Positions 1 through 8,636 of a stretch of DNA of 64,000 nt are shown piece after piece. Position 1 is the stretch's first letter. Every line of letters begins with the position of its first letter. The DNA lies in NCBI RefSeq assembly GCF_000426485.1, contig NZ_AUFL01000011.1, forward strand, positions 62,001 to 126,000. Reading direction: 5' to 3'. The notes under the pieces were generated by a model that made no database searches, was not told the origin of the DNA, and was given only the letters and a program-made list of their open reading frames with translations. A program made the position numbers and the translations under genes. This DNA is from Indolivaga capnocytophagoides DSM 22835. GTDB taxonomy: Bacteria > Bacteroidota > Bacteroidia > Bacteroidales > Dysgonomonadaceae.

Positions 1-876
1 TGCCGGATCTGAATGCGTTTCGTGCGCTCCCTTTCTGTAGAAATCGGCTATAGCTCCGCAGTCGGCAACAACGATTCCATCGAAGCCCCACTTCTCACGT
101 AAAATCCGGCTTAGCAAACGGTAACTGCCGCAACAGGGTTCATCTTCGAATCGGTTGTATGCACACATTACTTCCCTTACATTTGCATCTTTTACAAGGG
201 CTTCAAAGGCAGGGAGATATGTTTCGTACAGATCACGGGGCTTAATATCTTTAGCGTTGAAAGAATGTCTGTTCCATTCCGGACCCGAGTGCACAGCAAA
301 GTGTTTAGCACAAGCGTGTATTTTGTCGTATTTTCCATCTTTAGGGCCTTGTAATCCGTTTACTGCAGCAACTCCCATAATACTTGTTAGATAAGGGTCT
401 TCGCCATACGTTTCTATACCCCGTCCCCAGCGTGGATCTCTGAAGATATTTATGGTAGGTGTCCACATCGTTAAGCCTTGATATCGGGCATAACTGTTTT
501 CCGATGAGTAACGGGTATGTTTTGCCCGTGCTTCGTCCGATACGGCATTGAATACTCCGAAAACAGCATCGTTGTCAAAGGTTGCTGCCATTCCTATGGG
601 CTGGGGGAATACAGTAGCTAAGCCTGCTCTGGCAACACCGTGTAAAGCCTCATTCCACCAGTTGTATGGCTTGATTCCTAATCGTTCTATCGGTTTTGAT
701 GCATCTTGCATGAGTGAAACTTTCTCTTCAAGCGTAAGCCGTTTGATGAGGTCATCCACTCGTTGGTCAAAACTTAGTGCCGGATTTTTATAGGCTTCAT
801 TCTGTGCATTGAGACACAACGGCAGTATCAATGCGATAACAATAGGTATTGCTTTTGTGAATATATTGTTTTTCAT
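1..876 (-). CDS. GH3 family beta-xylosidase/beta-glucosidase, partial (C-terminus off the window)
   Basis: The first 292 residues are visible, read from an ATG at 876. The protein begins with an export signal (MKNNIFTKAIPIVIALILPL, then a LNAQ-type cleavage region). The N-terminal GH3 barrel follows: the EEKVSLM and RWGRGIETYGEDPYL blocks, ACAKHFAVHSGPE, and VVADCGAI, whose Asp272 is the expected nucleophile. The MCAYNRFEDEPCCGS stretch resembles xylan-locus GH3 enzymes. It is the last visible gene of the xylan operon, 58 bases after the GH67 stop, so trimming xylobiose and short xylo-oligosaccharides in the periplasm is the likely role. Xylosidase versus glucosidase specificity is inferred from context. 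Confidence 0.9.
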   Translation of the reverse strand, partial: MKNNIFTKAIPIVIALILPLCLNAQNEAYKNPALSFDQRVDDLIKRLTLEEKVSLMQDASKPIERLGIKPYNWWNEALHGVARAGLATVFPQPIGMAATFDNDAVFGVFNAVSDEARAKHTRYSSENSYARYQGLTMWTPTINIFRDPRWGRGIETYGEDPYLTSIMGVAAVNGLQGPKDGKYDKIHACAKHFAVHSGPEWNRHSFNAKDIKPRDLYETYLPAFEALVKDANVREVMCAYNRFEDEPCCGSYRLLSRILREKWGFDGIVVADCGAIADFYRKGAHETHSDPA

Positions 877-922
877 GCTGTTAGAAATAATAGTTTACAT
901 AAGATTAAGAATTTAATAAAAA

Positions 923-937
923 AGGTGTGAGACCTTA
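923..937. repeat. Short copy of the AGGTCTNAGACCT palindrome family
   Basis: AGGTGTGAGACCT (one mismatch between arms) at 923-935. It overlaps the GH67 stop codon, the tta at 935-937. It lies in the short gap before the GH3 gene. Confidence 0.6.
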
Positions 938-2983
938 GTTGTGATGTTTCATGTCGAGTTTAATCTTTTTCAGATCGTCCAATTCATGTACAGGACGTTC
1001 TATGTCATAAGGTATCGGTTGTTTCGAAAATGTTTGAAAGTAAAGCAGACAGGCGTCTTTCCACCATACAGCATCACGGGCTTGTATCTTTAGCTTCGAT
1101 TGCACCTCTCTGAATCGTTGCGTATCGATATAAGGTTCTGTCTGATCCCAGATTTTCTGGTATTCACGTACGGTTTTTACTCCTGTATCGTATTTATAAC
1201 ATAACTCATCCCAAAGGGTTTTTCCATTTTTCATCTGATAATTCCATGGTACGTGATGAAACCAAAGAAGCAGGTTTTCTGGACATGTCTCTATATTTCC
1301 GTATATCTTATTTAGCGGAGAGAAATATTGTGATACGGCATTGCTGCCTGTTTCGGTTCTGTCGAATCCTATTCCCGTGTTATCTGCATTATGGTAATAC
1401 ACCGAAGTCCAGTCTTTTCTTCCGGCTTCGGACAGCCACGGTTGAGGCCCGTAATGGTGTCCTTCTGCAAAGATGTGATGAATACCCAACGGCATCATGT
1501 AATCAACAACAGTTTCACGTGATGTGAGCATCATTTCTTTTACCGGTGTAACAAAGTTTTTATCATCGGTAAATGTCATTCTGATCCATTCATCTGCTAT
1601 TTCTTCGGATGATAATTGATGATTCCAAGCTAGCCTGCCGAATGCGTACCAGTTCGATTGAGCAAAATGATGTCCGCACCAATTGGTATCTTCCCCGATG
1701 TTTGCGACAGCGGATATGGCGGTTACTTTTGCTGGACGTAATGTCCCGTCTGTCAGTTTGGCTATTGTAGAGCCTGCTCCATCGGAATATGTGTCGCTGT
1801 CTAGTGTTTCTTTGAATAATGGAGCCAGATATGCTAAGTGGTTCGAAAATCCGAGGTATTCTTGAGTAATCTGAAATTCTATCATCTCGGGAGTCTTACG
1901 GAGGGCTCCGAATAGAGGATTGAATGGCTCGCGAGGTTGAAAATCGATAGGCCCGTTTTTGATCTGTATAATTACATTGTCGTGGAACTGTCCGTCCAGA
2001 GGAACGAACTCAAGATAAGCTTGCTTTGCTCTGTCATCGTCGGAAGGACTGTATACAAATGCCCTCCACATGACTATGCCGTTGTAAGGCTTTAAGGCAT
2101 CGGCTATCATATTAGCTCCGTCGGCATGTGTTCGTCCGTAATCCTGAGGACCGGGTTGTCCTTCCGAATTTGCTTTGATCAGAAAACCTCCGAAATCGGG
2201 TATCAGTTTATATATTTCTTTTACTTTGTTTGCCCACCATTGCTTAACTTCGGGATTCAGAGGGTCGGCGTCTTTTGTCCCTCCTAATATTTTAGGGGAA
2301 GAAAAGTTTACCGACAGATATACTTTCAATCCGTAAAGGCGGAAAATATCGGCTAAGGTTTTTACCTTATTCAGGTATTCGCCTTTCAGTATATCGGGTG
2401 ATGCGTTGACGTTATTCAATACCGTAGCATTAATCCCTATTGATGCATTTGCACGTGCATATTCTTCGTAACGGGGTGAAACAGTATTGGGCAGCTCGTC
2501 CCATTTCCATAGAGAATAACCTGCATAGCCACGTTCAATAGTCCCATCAAGGTTATCCCAGTGGTTTAAAATGCGGATATCGAAAGATGGCTTTTCCGTT
2601 AGGTTTATATCGCTCAGATTTGCTTTAGCTGCTTGGAGTCTGAGTAGATGGAAAGCTCCGTATAAAAGCCCTACCTCCTGAGCCGAAGTGACTGTAATCA
2701 ATTGCCCGTTGCCTTTGATTTCATATCCGTCTTTTAAGGCTTTGAGCTTTTTATCTATCCTTAATTCTACTCTCTGCCCTGTCCAATGTAGGTTCAGTTC
2801 TTTCAGGGCAACGGATATCGTTACTCCCGATTGTTCTGATGTTGCTTTTTGCTCTGTTTGTATGTTATTTCTGTTTGTCGGATAACGCAGCCACAATTGG
2901 CTACCATCTTCTGCCGGTAGAATGGATGGTAGCATAACCATGAAAAACAAACAGTATATATATTTAAGATTAATCGTGTTCAT
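935..2983 (-). CDS. GH67 alpha-glucuronidase
   Basis: This 682-residue protein with an N-terminal signal peptide removes 4-O-methyl-glucuronic acid from the ends of glucuronoxylo-oligosaccharides. GH67 hallmarks are plain: RGYAGYSLWKWDELP near 151-165, ANSEGQPGPQDYGRTHADGAN at 271-291 with Glu274 as the probable acid, and VPLDGQFHDNVIIQIKNGP then DFQPREP at 328-353. Its length is normal for the family. It lies 44 bases after GH43 in the xylan operon. A second alpha-glucuronidase of a different family (GH115) is encoded upstream in the same operon. Confidence 0.95.
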   Translation of the reverse strand: MNTINLKYIYCLFFMVMLPSILPAEDGSQLWLRYPTNRNNIQTEQKATSEQSGVTISVALKELNLHWTGQRVELRIDKKLKALKDGYEIKGNGQLITVTSAQEVGLLYGAFHLLRLQAAKANLSDINLTEKPSFDIRILNHWDNLDGTIERGYAGYSLWKWDELPNTVSPRYEEYARANASIGINATVLNNVNASPDILKGEYLNKVKTLADIFRLYGLKVYLSVNFSSPKILGGTKDADPLNPEVKQWWANKVKEIYKLIPDFGGFLIKANSEGQPGPQDYGRTHADGANMIADALKPYNGIVMWRAFVYSPSDDDRAKQAYLEFVPLDGQFHDNVIIQIKNGPIDFQPREPFNPLFGALRKTPEMIEFQITQEYLGFSNHLAYLAPLFKETLDSDTYSDGAGSTIAKLTDGTLRPAKVTAISAVANIGEDTNWCGHHFAQSNWYAFGRLAWNHQLSSEEIADEWIRMTFTDDKNFVTPVKEMMLTSRETVVDYMMPLGIHHIFAEGHHYGPQPWLSEAGRKDWTSVYYHNADNTGIGFDRTETGSNAVSQYFSPLNKIYGNIETCPENLLLWFHHVPWNYQMKNGKTLWDELCYKYDTGVKTVREYQKIWDQTEPYIDTQRFREVQSKLKIQARDAVWWKDACLLYFQTFSKQPIPYDIERPVHELDDLKKIKLDMKHHN

Positions 2984-3027
2984 CCCTTTAGCGATTTTCG
3001 GTTATTATATTTTAGAGATCTAAGACC

Positions 3028-3996
3028 CTATTTCTCTATTCCTTCTATCATTTTTATGGTTCCGTCCGCATTGTATTCCAGTTCAACAACCTTCATACTG
3101 CGTAACCATGTTTTACCATCAGATGGAACACAATCGTGATGGAATAAATACCATTTTCCTTTATATTCAACTATACTGTGGTGGGTAGTCCACCCGACAA
3201 CAGGTGTAAGTATCACTCCCTGAAAAGTGAATGGTCCATACGGATTATCTCCAATCGCATAGCATAAATTGTGAGTATCTCCTGTTGAATACGAAAAATA
3301 ATATTTTCCGTTGTATTTATGCATCCAGGATGCTTCAAAAAATCGGTATTCGGTATTTCCCTGAGTTAGGGGTTTTCCATGCTTATCCAGAATGAGCAGT
3401 TCTCGAGGTTCTTCTGCAAACTCAAGCATATTGTTGCTCAAACGTGCTACTTTTGCAGACAAGGCTGGCTCGTTATCCCCCGGAAAAGCAGCTGATTCCA
3501 AAGCCTTATTATTTCGGTAACGTTGAAGCTGTCCCCCCCAGATACCTCCGAAATAAATATAATATTCACCATTGTCTTCGAATACGCACGGGTCGATACT
3601 GTAACTGCCCTTTATCGGATTTTCCTGTGGAACGAATGGCCCGTATGGAGTTTCACTGACAGCCACTCCCAGACGGAAAATATCGGTCTTGTCTTTCATC
3701 GAAAAATACAAATAGTATTTTCCGTTTTTACAGGCTACATCATTATCCCACAATTGTCTGCCTGCCCAGGGAATATCTTCCACTTTGAGAACGACTCCAT
3801 GATCTGTGATTTCTCCGTCAATATCAGAAAGAGAGAATACATGGTAATCTTTCATATTGAAATGATCGCCATTGTCATTTTCGGGTACTCCGCTTTCCCA
3901 GTCATGAGACGGATAAATATAAATTTTACCTTGGAACACGTGAGCCGAAGGGTCAGCCATATAATCTTGAGGAAATAAATATCTTGATTTTTTCAT
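3028..3996 (-). CDS. GH43 family beta-xylosidase/alpha-L-arabinofuranosidase
   Basis: The protein has 322 residues and no signal peptide, so it is probably cytoplasmic. It has the five-bladed propeller catalytic set of GH43: Asp15 in MADPSAH, Asp135 in SIDPCVF and Glu221 in FFEASWM. There is no accessory C-terminal domain. Being cytoplasmic and next to a sugar symporter gene, it probably splits imported xylobiose or arabinoxylo-oligosaccharides. Its stop is followed by a degenerate copy of the intergenic palindrome (about 3016-3029). Exact substrate cannot be read from sequence. Confidence 0.9.
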   Translation of the reverse strand: MKKSRYLFPQDYMADPSAHVFQGKIYIYPSHDWESGVPENDNGDHFNMKDYHVFSLSDIDGEITDHGVVLKVEDIPWAGRQLWDNDVACKNGKYYLYFSMKDKTDIFRLGVAVSETPYGPFVPQENPIKGSYSIDPCVFEDNGEYYIYFGGIWGGQLQRYRNNKALESAAFPGDNEPALSAKVARLSNNMLEFAEEPRELLILDKHGKPLTQGNTEYRFFEASWMHKYNGKYYFSYSTGDTHNLCYAIGDNPYGPFTFQGVILTPVVGWTTHHSIVEYKGKWYLFHHDCVPSDGKTWLRSMKVVELEYNADGTIKMIEGIEK

Positions 3997-4029
3997 GATA
4001 ATGTGTTTTATAATCAGAGACCTTGTGTA

Positions 4030-5172
4030 TTACTTTTTATTTTTTTCTGCTGTATCTATAATTGTCTGTACAATCGGCTTAGCCTTATATGAACGATCGA
4101 ATAATAATGGATAATCGGTTCTGCCTTTCATCGGGAAATCGTTTTTCCATGAATCGGTATCAGTAACTCCCCACATTGTAACCCGTTTGATTTTATTACT
4201 GTTGCTGATAAACAGATCGAAGAATTCGGCAAAGCGTTTATTCCACGCCGCAGCTATCGAATCTGATAGTTTTTCGGTATATGGATTCATTTCCTTGTTG
4301 TAGGCTTCCGTATCGGAGATATTAGCTCCTATGTTTGGTCTGGGGGAAGGCAATGCGCTCAGATCGAGTTCTGTAACCATCACTTTTATACCTGCTGAAT
4401 CGTATGCATTGATGGTTGCTTTGTATTCGTTCAAGGATGGATAATCCATCCCGATGTGTCCCTGCATCCCTACAGCATCTATTTGTATACCTTTTTCTCT
4501 TAGTGATTTGACCAGCTCAATGGTTGTGTTACGTTTGCCGGTGTGCCATTCGTTATAATCATTATAGTATAATTCGGCATCAGGGTCTGCTTCGTGGGCA
4601 AACTGAAATGCCAGCGGGATAAATTCTTCTCCTATAATTTCATAAAACTTGCTTTTCCGCCAGCTTCCGTCATCAAGAATAGCTTCGTTTACGACATCCC
4701 ATCCCTTGATTCGTCCTTTGTATCTTGAAACAACAGTGGTTATATGATTCTTCATCCGTTCGATAAGAACTTCTTTCGATACATCTTTCCCTTTCTCATC
4801 TGTAAAGAACCACTTTGGAGCCTGCGAATGCCAGATGAGTGTATGCCCTATGATAAACATATTGTTATCTTCTCCGAACTTTACGAATTTGTCGGCATCA
4901 TCGAAAAAGAATTTCCCTTCTTCGGGTTGCAGATACATGCTTTTCATACAGTTCTCTGCAACGATAGAGTTAAACTGATTTTTTACTATATTCAAAGATA
5001 AAGTATCTTTACCTTGTATCTGATTCAGATTTAAGGCTGTTCCGATATAGAATTTATCTTTTAGAGCATCTTTTAAGCTTGGTTCCTTTACTGTATTCTC
5101 TTTGCTCGAAGACGAACACCCTAAGAGAAGCCCTGTCAGGAATATAGAAAGAATAGCTGCTGATATTTTCAT
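4030..5172 (-). CDS. GH10 endo-beta-1,4-xylanase, lipoprotein
   Basis: This 380-residue GH10 enzyme has a lipoprotein signal (LLLGC, Cys19), so it is probably anchored to the outer membrane. Catalytic residues are visible: acid/base Glu163 in GWDVVNEAI and nucleophile Glu268 in VMVTELD. WHSQAPKWFF and NDYNEWH are family blocks. It cuts the xylan backbone to feed the exo-enzymes and the symporter encoded beside it. It starts 72 bases after the symporter stop and ends 33 bases before GH43. Confidence 0.95.
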   Translation of the reverse strand: MKISAAILSIFLTGLLLGCSSSSKENTVKEPSLKDALKDKFYIGTALNLNQIQGKDTLSLNIVKNQFNSIVAENCMKSMYLQPEEGKFFFDDADKFVKFGEDNNMFIIGHTLIWHSQAPKWFFTDEKGKDVSKEVLIERMKNHITTVVSRYKGRIKGWDVVNEAILDDGSWRKSKFYEIIGEEFIPLAFQFAHEADPDAELYYNDYNEWHTGKRNTTIELVKSLREKGIQIDAVGMQGHIGMDYPSLNEYKATINAYDSAGIKVMVTELDLSALPSPRPNIGANISDTEAYNKEMNPYTEKLSDSIAAAWNKRFAEFFDLFISNSNKIKRVTMWGVTDTDSWKNDFPMKGRTDYPLLFDRSYKAKPIVQTIIDTAEKNKK

Positions 5173-5244
5173 AATATTATATTTTATATTGTTATATTAC
5201 TAACGTAAGTATTTGGTGTTGCGTTTTAAAGTTATAACTGCTTA

Positions 5245-6663
5245 TTATTGTTCTTTTGAATGTCTTTGTTCGATTTCCATATTTATCTTATCAATGACAT
5301 GATCTTCCAATTCGTATTTTGAGATAATAAACATAGCAATGATAAGAAGTATTGCCGGAATTACCGCTACCAACCATAATATTCCTTGTTGTGCAAAAAC
5401 CGACTGGGATACTTCATCATCTTTATTAAAATCGACAAATGCCAGAACCAGCCCCGGAACAACTCCGCCTAACGCCATTCCTGCTTTGTAAAAAATTCCG
5501 GTCAGGGCATTGACTATTCCCGATATCCTTTTTCCTGTGGTATGTTCTCCATACGAAATTACTTCGGGGACTAATGCCCACATGTATCCTGTGGCAACAA
5601 TGACTCCAGTGGATTTTATAAATTGAGCGACTAATATAAGCCATACATGAGATTTTAAAGAGGGAACGATAGATACTATATACAGTAGTGCCATACCGAG
5701 TATCGCGACAGATAAAAATACATAAAACATCTGTTTTTTACCGATCGCTCGTTTGATAGCCGGAACCATAGGCATAAATATAAAGGCGGGAATAGATCCC
5801 AGTGCCATGAAGTAAGGAAGCATATCGGGAACCTGAACATTGTAAATCATATAATATGATCCCGCAGAATTGCCGATGGCCATCATGGCAAAAGCTGTGA
5901 TGAAAAAGAATGCAAGTATGCGTAACGGACGGTTTCTCTTGAATTCGACCCATAGATCGGAAACCTTTACATCTTCCGTTTCTTTTTTGTCCATCACTAC
6001 CCGTTCTTTGGTTTGGGTAAAACAGAAAATGAGCAGGGCTAATCCTGTTAAAGCATAAATAGTCATCGTTATAAACCAGGCATTTCCGGATTCCGAAGAA
6101 TTTATTTTTCCATCGGGAGAGAGCAGTTTTACTAATACGGGTATTCCGTATCCTACGGCCAGACCTCCCAGATTCGCCATAAACATGCGTACAGATGTTA
6201 GTTTGGTAATCTCGTCGGTATCCCGGGTAAGAGAGGCATTTAATGCTCCGTACGGAACATTGACTAATGTATATAACATCGATAGCCCTACATATGTAAC
6301 ATAAGCATAAAACAATGAGCCTGAAAAACCATTCCAAAAACATAAGATGGCAAAGCCCGTAAGTGGAATTCCCCCGAGTATAAGATAAGACCTGTATTTC
6401 CCTGATTTGGGATTGTGCTTATCTACAAATGCACCGACAATCGGATCCCAGATGACATCGATTATCCGGACTATAAGGAACATAACTCCGGCTGCTGCCG
6501 CCGAGATTCCGAAAACATTTGTGTAGAAGATGAGTAAATACATAGAGACTGTCTGATAAATCAGATTTTGAGCTAAGTCTCCTGATCCGAAACCTACACG
6601 CTGTATTCCGGATAGTTTATAAAAACCTTTCAACTCGGTTGCTGTTTTTGACATTGATTCCAT
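5245..6663 (-). CDS. GPH-family (glycoside-pentoside-hexuronide) sugar:cation symporter
   Basis: This 472-residue MFS-type inner membrane protein has about 12 hydrophobic segments. The loop after helix 2 carries the GPH signature region (DVIWDPIVGAFVDKHNPKSGKYR). Related proteins import xylosides, melibiose or glucuronides with Na+ or H+. Placed between the esterase and xylanase genes, it most likely carries xylo-oligosaccharides into the cytoplasm. The first Met is at 6663. A second in-frame Met three codons on (6654) could be the true start. Confidence 0.9.
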   Translation of the reverse strand: MESMSKTATELKGFYKLSGIQRVGFGSGDLAQNLIYQTVSMYLLIFYTNVFGISAAAAGVMFLIVRIIDVIWDPIVGAFVDKHNPKSGKYRSYLILGGIPLTGFAILCFWNGFSGSLFYAYVTYVGLSMLYTLVNVPYGALNASLTRDTDEITKLTSVRMFMANLGGLAVGYGIPVLVKLLSPDGKINSSESGNAWFITMTIYALTGLALLIFCFTQTKERVVMDKKETEDVKVSDLWVEFKRNRPLRILAFFFITAFAMMAIGNSAGSYYMIYNVQVPDMLPYFMALGSIPAFIFMPMVPAIKRAIGKKQMFYVFLSVAILGMALLYIVSIVPSLKSHVWLILVAQFIKSTGVIVATGYMWALVPEVISYGEHTTGKRISGIVNALTGIFYKAGMALGGVVPGLVLAFVDFNKDDEVSQSVFAQQGILWLVAVIPAILLIIAMFIISKYELEDHVIDKINMEIEQRHSKEQ

Positions 6664-6692
6664 TCTTATTTTTAGATTCTGATAGGATTTAT

Positions 6693-8621
6693 TTACTCTG
6701 TTGTGAACGGTGCTGCAGGTAAGCCTTCTTTGTTTTTCAGATTTGCATCATCGGGGTTGTCTGCCCACGCATAGCGAACCGATACTGGATTGGCTACCTG
6801 TTCACTCCATATTCTGACTTTGTTATCTGCTAAAAATGATGCTTTTGCCCAAACATACTTTTTATCTGATCCGGCAATTGTAAAGCCTTTCAGATCAATA
6901 TTGGTATAAAGACCTTTGCCCGGAGAGGAGAATGTCAACACAATACTGTTTTCTTGTATTTCCATACTTTGATATTGAGGACTTCTGATTGCAGAGGAAT
7001 CATTATATGCTATGTGTTGAGCTTCAAAGAATAAACGTCGGGCTACATCTTTCTTATTAAGAGGATGGATGTCATTCCATTCTCCCAGATCAATGGTTAC
7101 AGCCATACCTGTTTCAGGGATAGTCAGAGTATGTCGTTGTGCTTCTCTCAATTGTGCCCAATTGCTTTCTGCCGGAGTTTTTACCGCTTTCATAAAATTG
7201 GGCAGCTGTGCGTATATGAAGGGTGTTTTTTCGTCACTCCATTTGCTTCTCCAATTACTGATGAGATCGGGAAACAGTGTTTTATACTCTTTTGGATTAC
7301 CAGTATTACTTTCTCCTTGATACCAGAGAAATCCTTTTATCGCAAAATTTTTGACAGGAGCTATCATCCCATTGTAGAGTCCCGCCGGTTTGTATTGAAA
7401 AAATGTTTGAGAAGGAGACGGGCCTGCTTGTGCTCCACGCTGATATTTCCAATCTCCTGTGAGGTCTATTTCTCCTTTGTCTGTAATGATCTTGTAAGGC
7501 TTTTCTTCAACGAAACCTCCTCGTCCTCCGTTGCTTACAGTTCGCACGGTAATGTTGTTCGTCCCTTTTCTGAGAATTCCTGCCGGTATATTATATATAC
7601 GTGGTGGATACTGATAGGAAGTAGTTCCTATAAAAACACCATTGACAAAAGCCGAATCGGAATCCACAATGCAGCCCAAACGCAATATCGCTGCTTGTCC
7701 TGCAATAGATGGGTCTACTTCAAATTCTTTTCTGAGCCAGATCGAACCATTTATAAATCCAAGTCCTTTGTCCGACCAGTATCCAGGTAAAGATATTGAA
7801 GGCCATTCCGAAATATCCAGCTGATCTTTGTTCCATAGAGATATTCCTTTATCATTTATGCTAAGCTGGCTTTGCCATTGTTTTGCCTGAGCCGATTCTG
7901 TTTGGCGTACGCTATCTACATATGCATCATTAGCTGTCAGTGACAATGTCGCTAAATGATTAGGGTAATTGCGTAAAGCGTCTTCGCTGAGCCATGCTTC
8001 TGCCGGAGAGCCGCCTATGGCTGTACTGATTATTCCTACCGGAACATTGTATTTATCATATATCTCTTTTGCGAAGAAATAAGATACAGCCGAAAAATCG
8101 AGTATATTATCGGGTGTTACGGACTTCCATTCACCTCCTTGCAGATCATTTTCCTCTTGCTTAAAGCTGTATTTCATCGGTACTCGGAATAGCCTTATAT
8201 TCGGATTGACAGCATTTTCGACTTCTTTTTTGTACAAGTCTAAGGTTCGGCTGATGGGTAGTTCCATGTTCGATTGTCCTGACGAAAGCCAGACATCGCC
8301 TATCAGAATATCTTGTAGTTCGGTTTTATTGATGGTCATCAGATACGGCCCTCCTGCCGGATATGATGGCAATGTTATTTTCCAGTTTCCTTTTTTATCG
8401 GCTTTGGTGCGGAAATTCTTTTCCTGAAAAGTTACCGAGATAGTTTCTCCTGCTGATGCCCATCCCCATAGAGTTAATGGTTTGTCACGTTGTAGTATCA
8501 TCCCGTTACTGATCAGACGGGGCAGTTTTATTTCTGCATTTATGTTCAAAATACAGAATTGGATCAGGGCTAGTACAAGCAGTTTTCTGATTGAAAAGCT
8601 GATGAAGAGATTTCGTTTCAT
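6693..8621 (-). CDS. Sialate O-acetylesterase-type (SGNH) acetylesterase, probable acetylxylan esterase
   Basis: This exported protein of 642 residues has the split SGNH hydrolase fold of the SIAE family. The nucleophile Ser117 lies in LSSGQSNMELP, WYQGESNTG forms the second block, and the catalytic His is probably in NDIHPLNKKD. A beta-galactosidase-like sugar-binding jelly roll (about residues 270-395, with LRLGCIVDSDSAFVNG and NNITVR) interrupts the hydrolase domain. SIAE-type enzymes in xylan loci remove acetyl groups from acetylated xylan, the likely role here. It starts 15 bases after GH115. Confidence 0.85.
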   Translation of the reverse strand: MKRNLFISFSIRKLLVLALIQFCILNINAEIKLPRLISNGMILQRDKPLTLWGWASAGETISVTFQEKNFRTKADKKGNWKITLPSYPAGGPYLMTINKTELQDILIGDVWLSSGQSNMELPISRTLDLYKKEVENAVNPNIRLFRVPMKYSFKQEENDLQGGEWKSVTPDNILDFSAVSYFFAKEIYDKYNVPVGIISTAIGGSPAEAWLSEDALRNYPNHLATLSLTANDAYVDSVRQTESAQAKQWQSQLSINDKGISLWNKDQLDISEWPSISLPGYWSDKGLGFINGSIWLRKEFEVDPSIAGQAAILRLGCIVDSDSAFVNGVFIGTTSYQYPPRIYNIPAGILRKGTNNITVRTVSNGGRGGFVEEKPYKIITDKGEIDLTGDWKYQRGAQAGPSPSQTFFQYKPAGLYNGMIAPVKNFAIKGFLWYQGESNTGNPKEYKTLFPDLISNWRSKWSDEKTPFIYAQLPNFMKAVKTPAESNWAQLREAQRHTLTIPETGMAVTIDLGEWNDIHPLNKKDVARRLFFEAQHIAYNDSSAIRSPQYQSMEIQENSIVLTFSSPGKGLYTNIDLKGFTIAGSDKKYVWAKASFLADNKVRIWSEQVANPVSVRYAWADNPDDANLKNKEGLPAAPFTTE

Positions 8622-8636
8622 AGATTCACCAATTAT

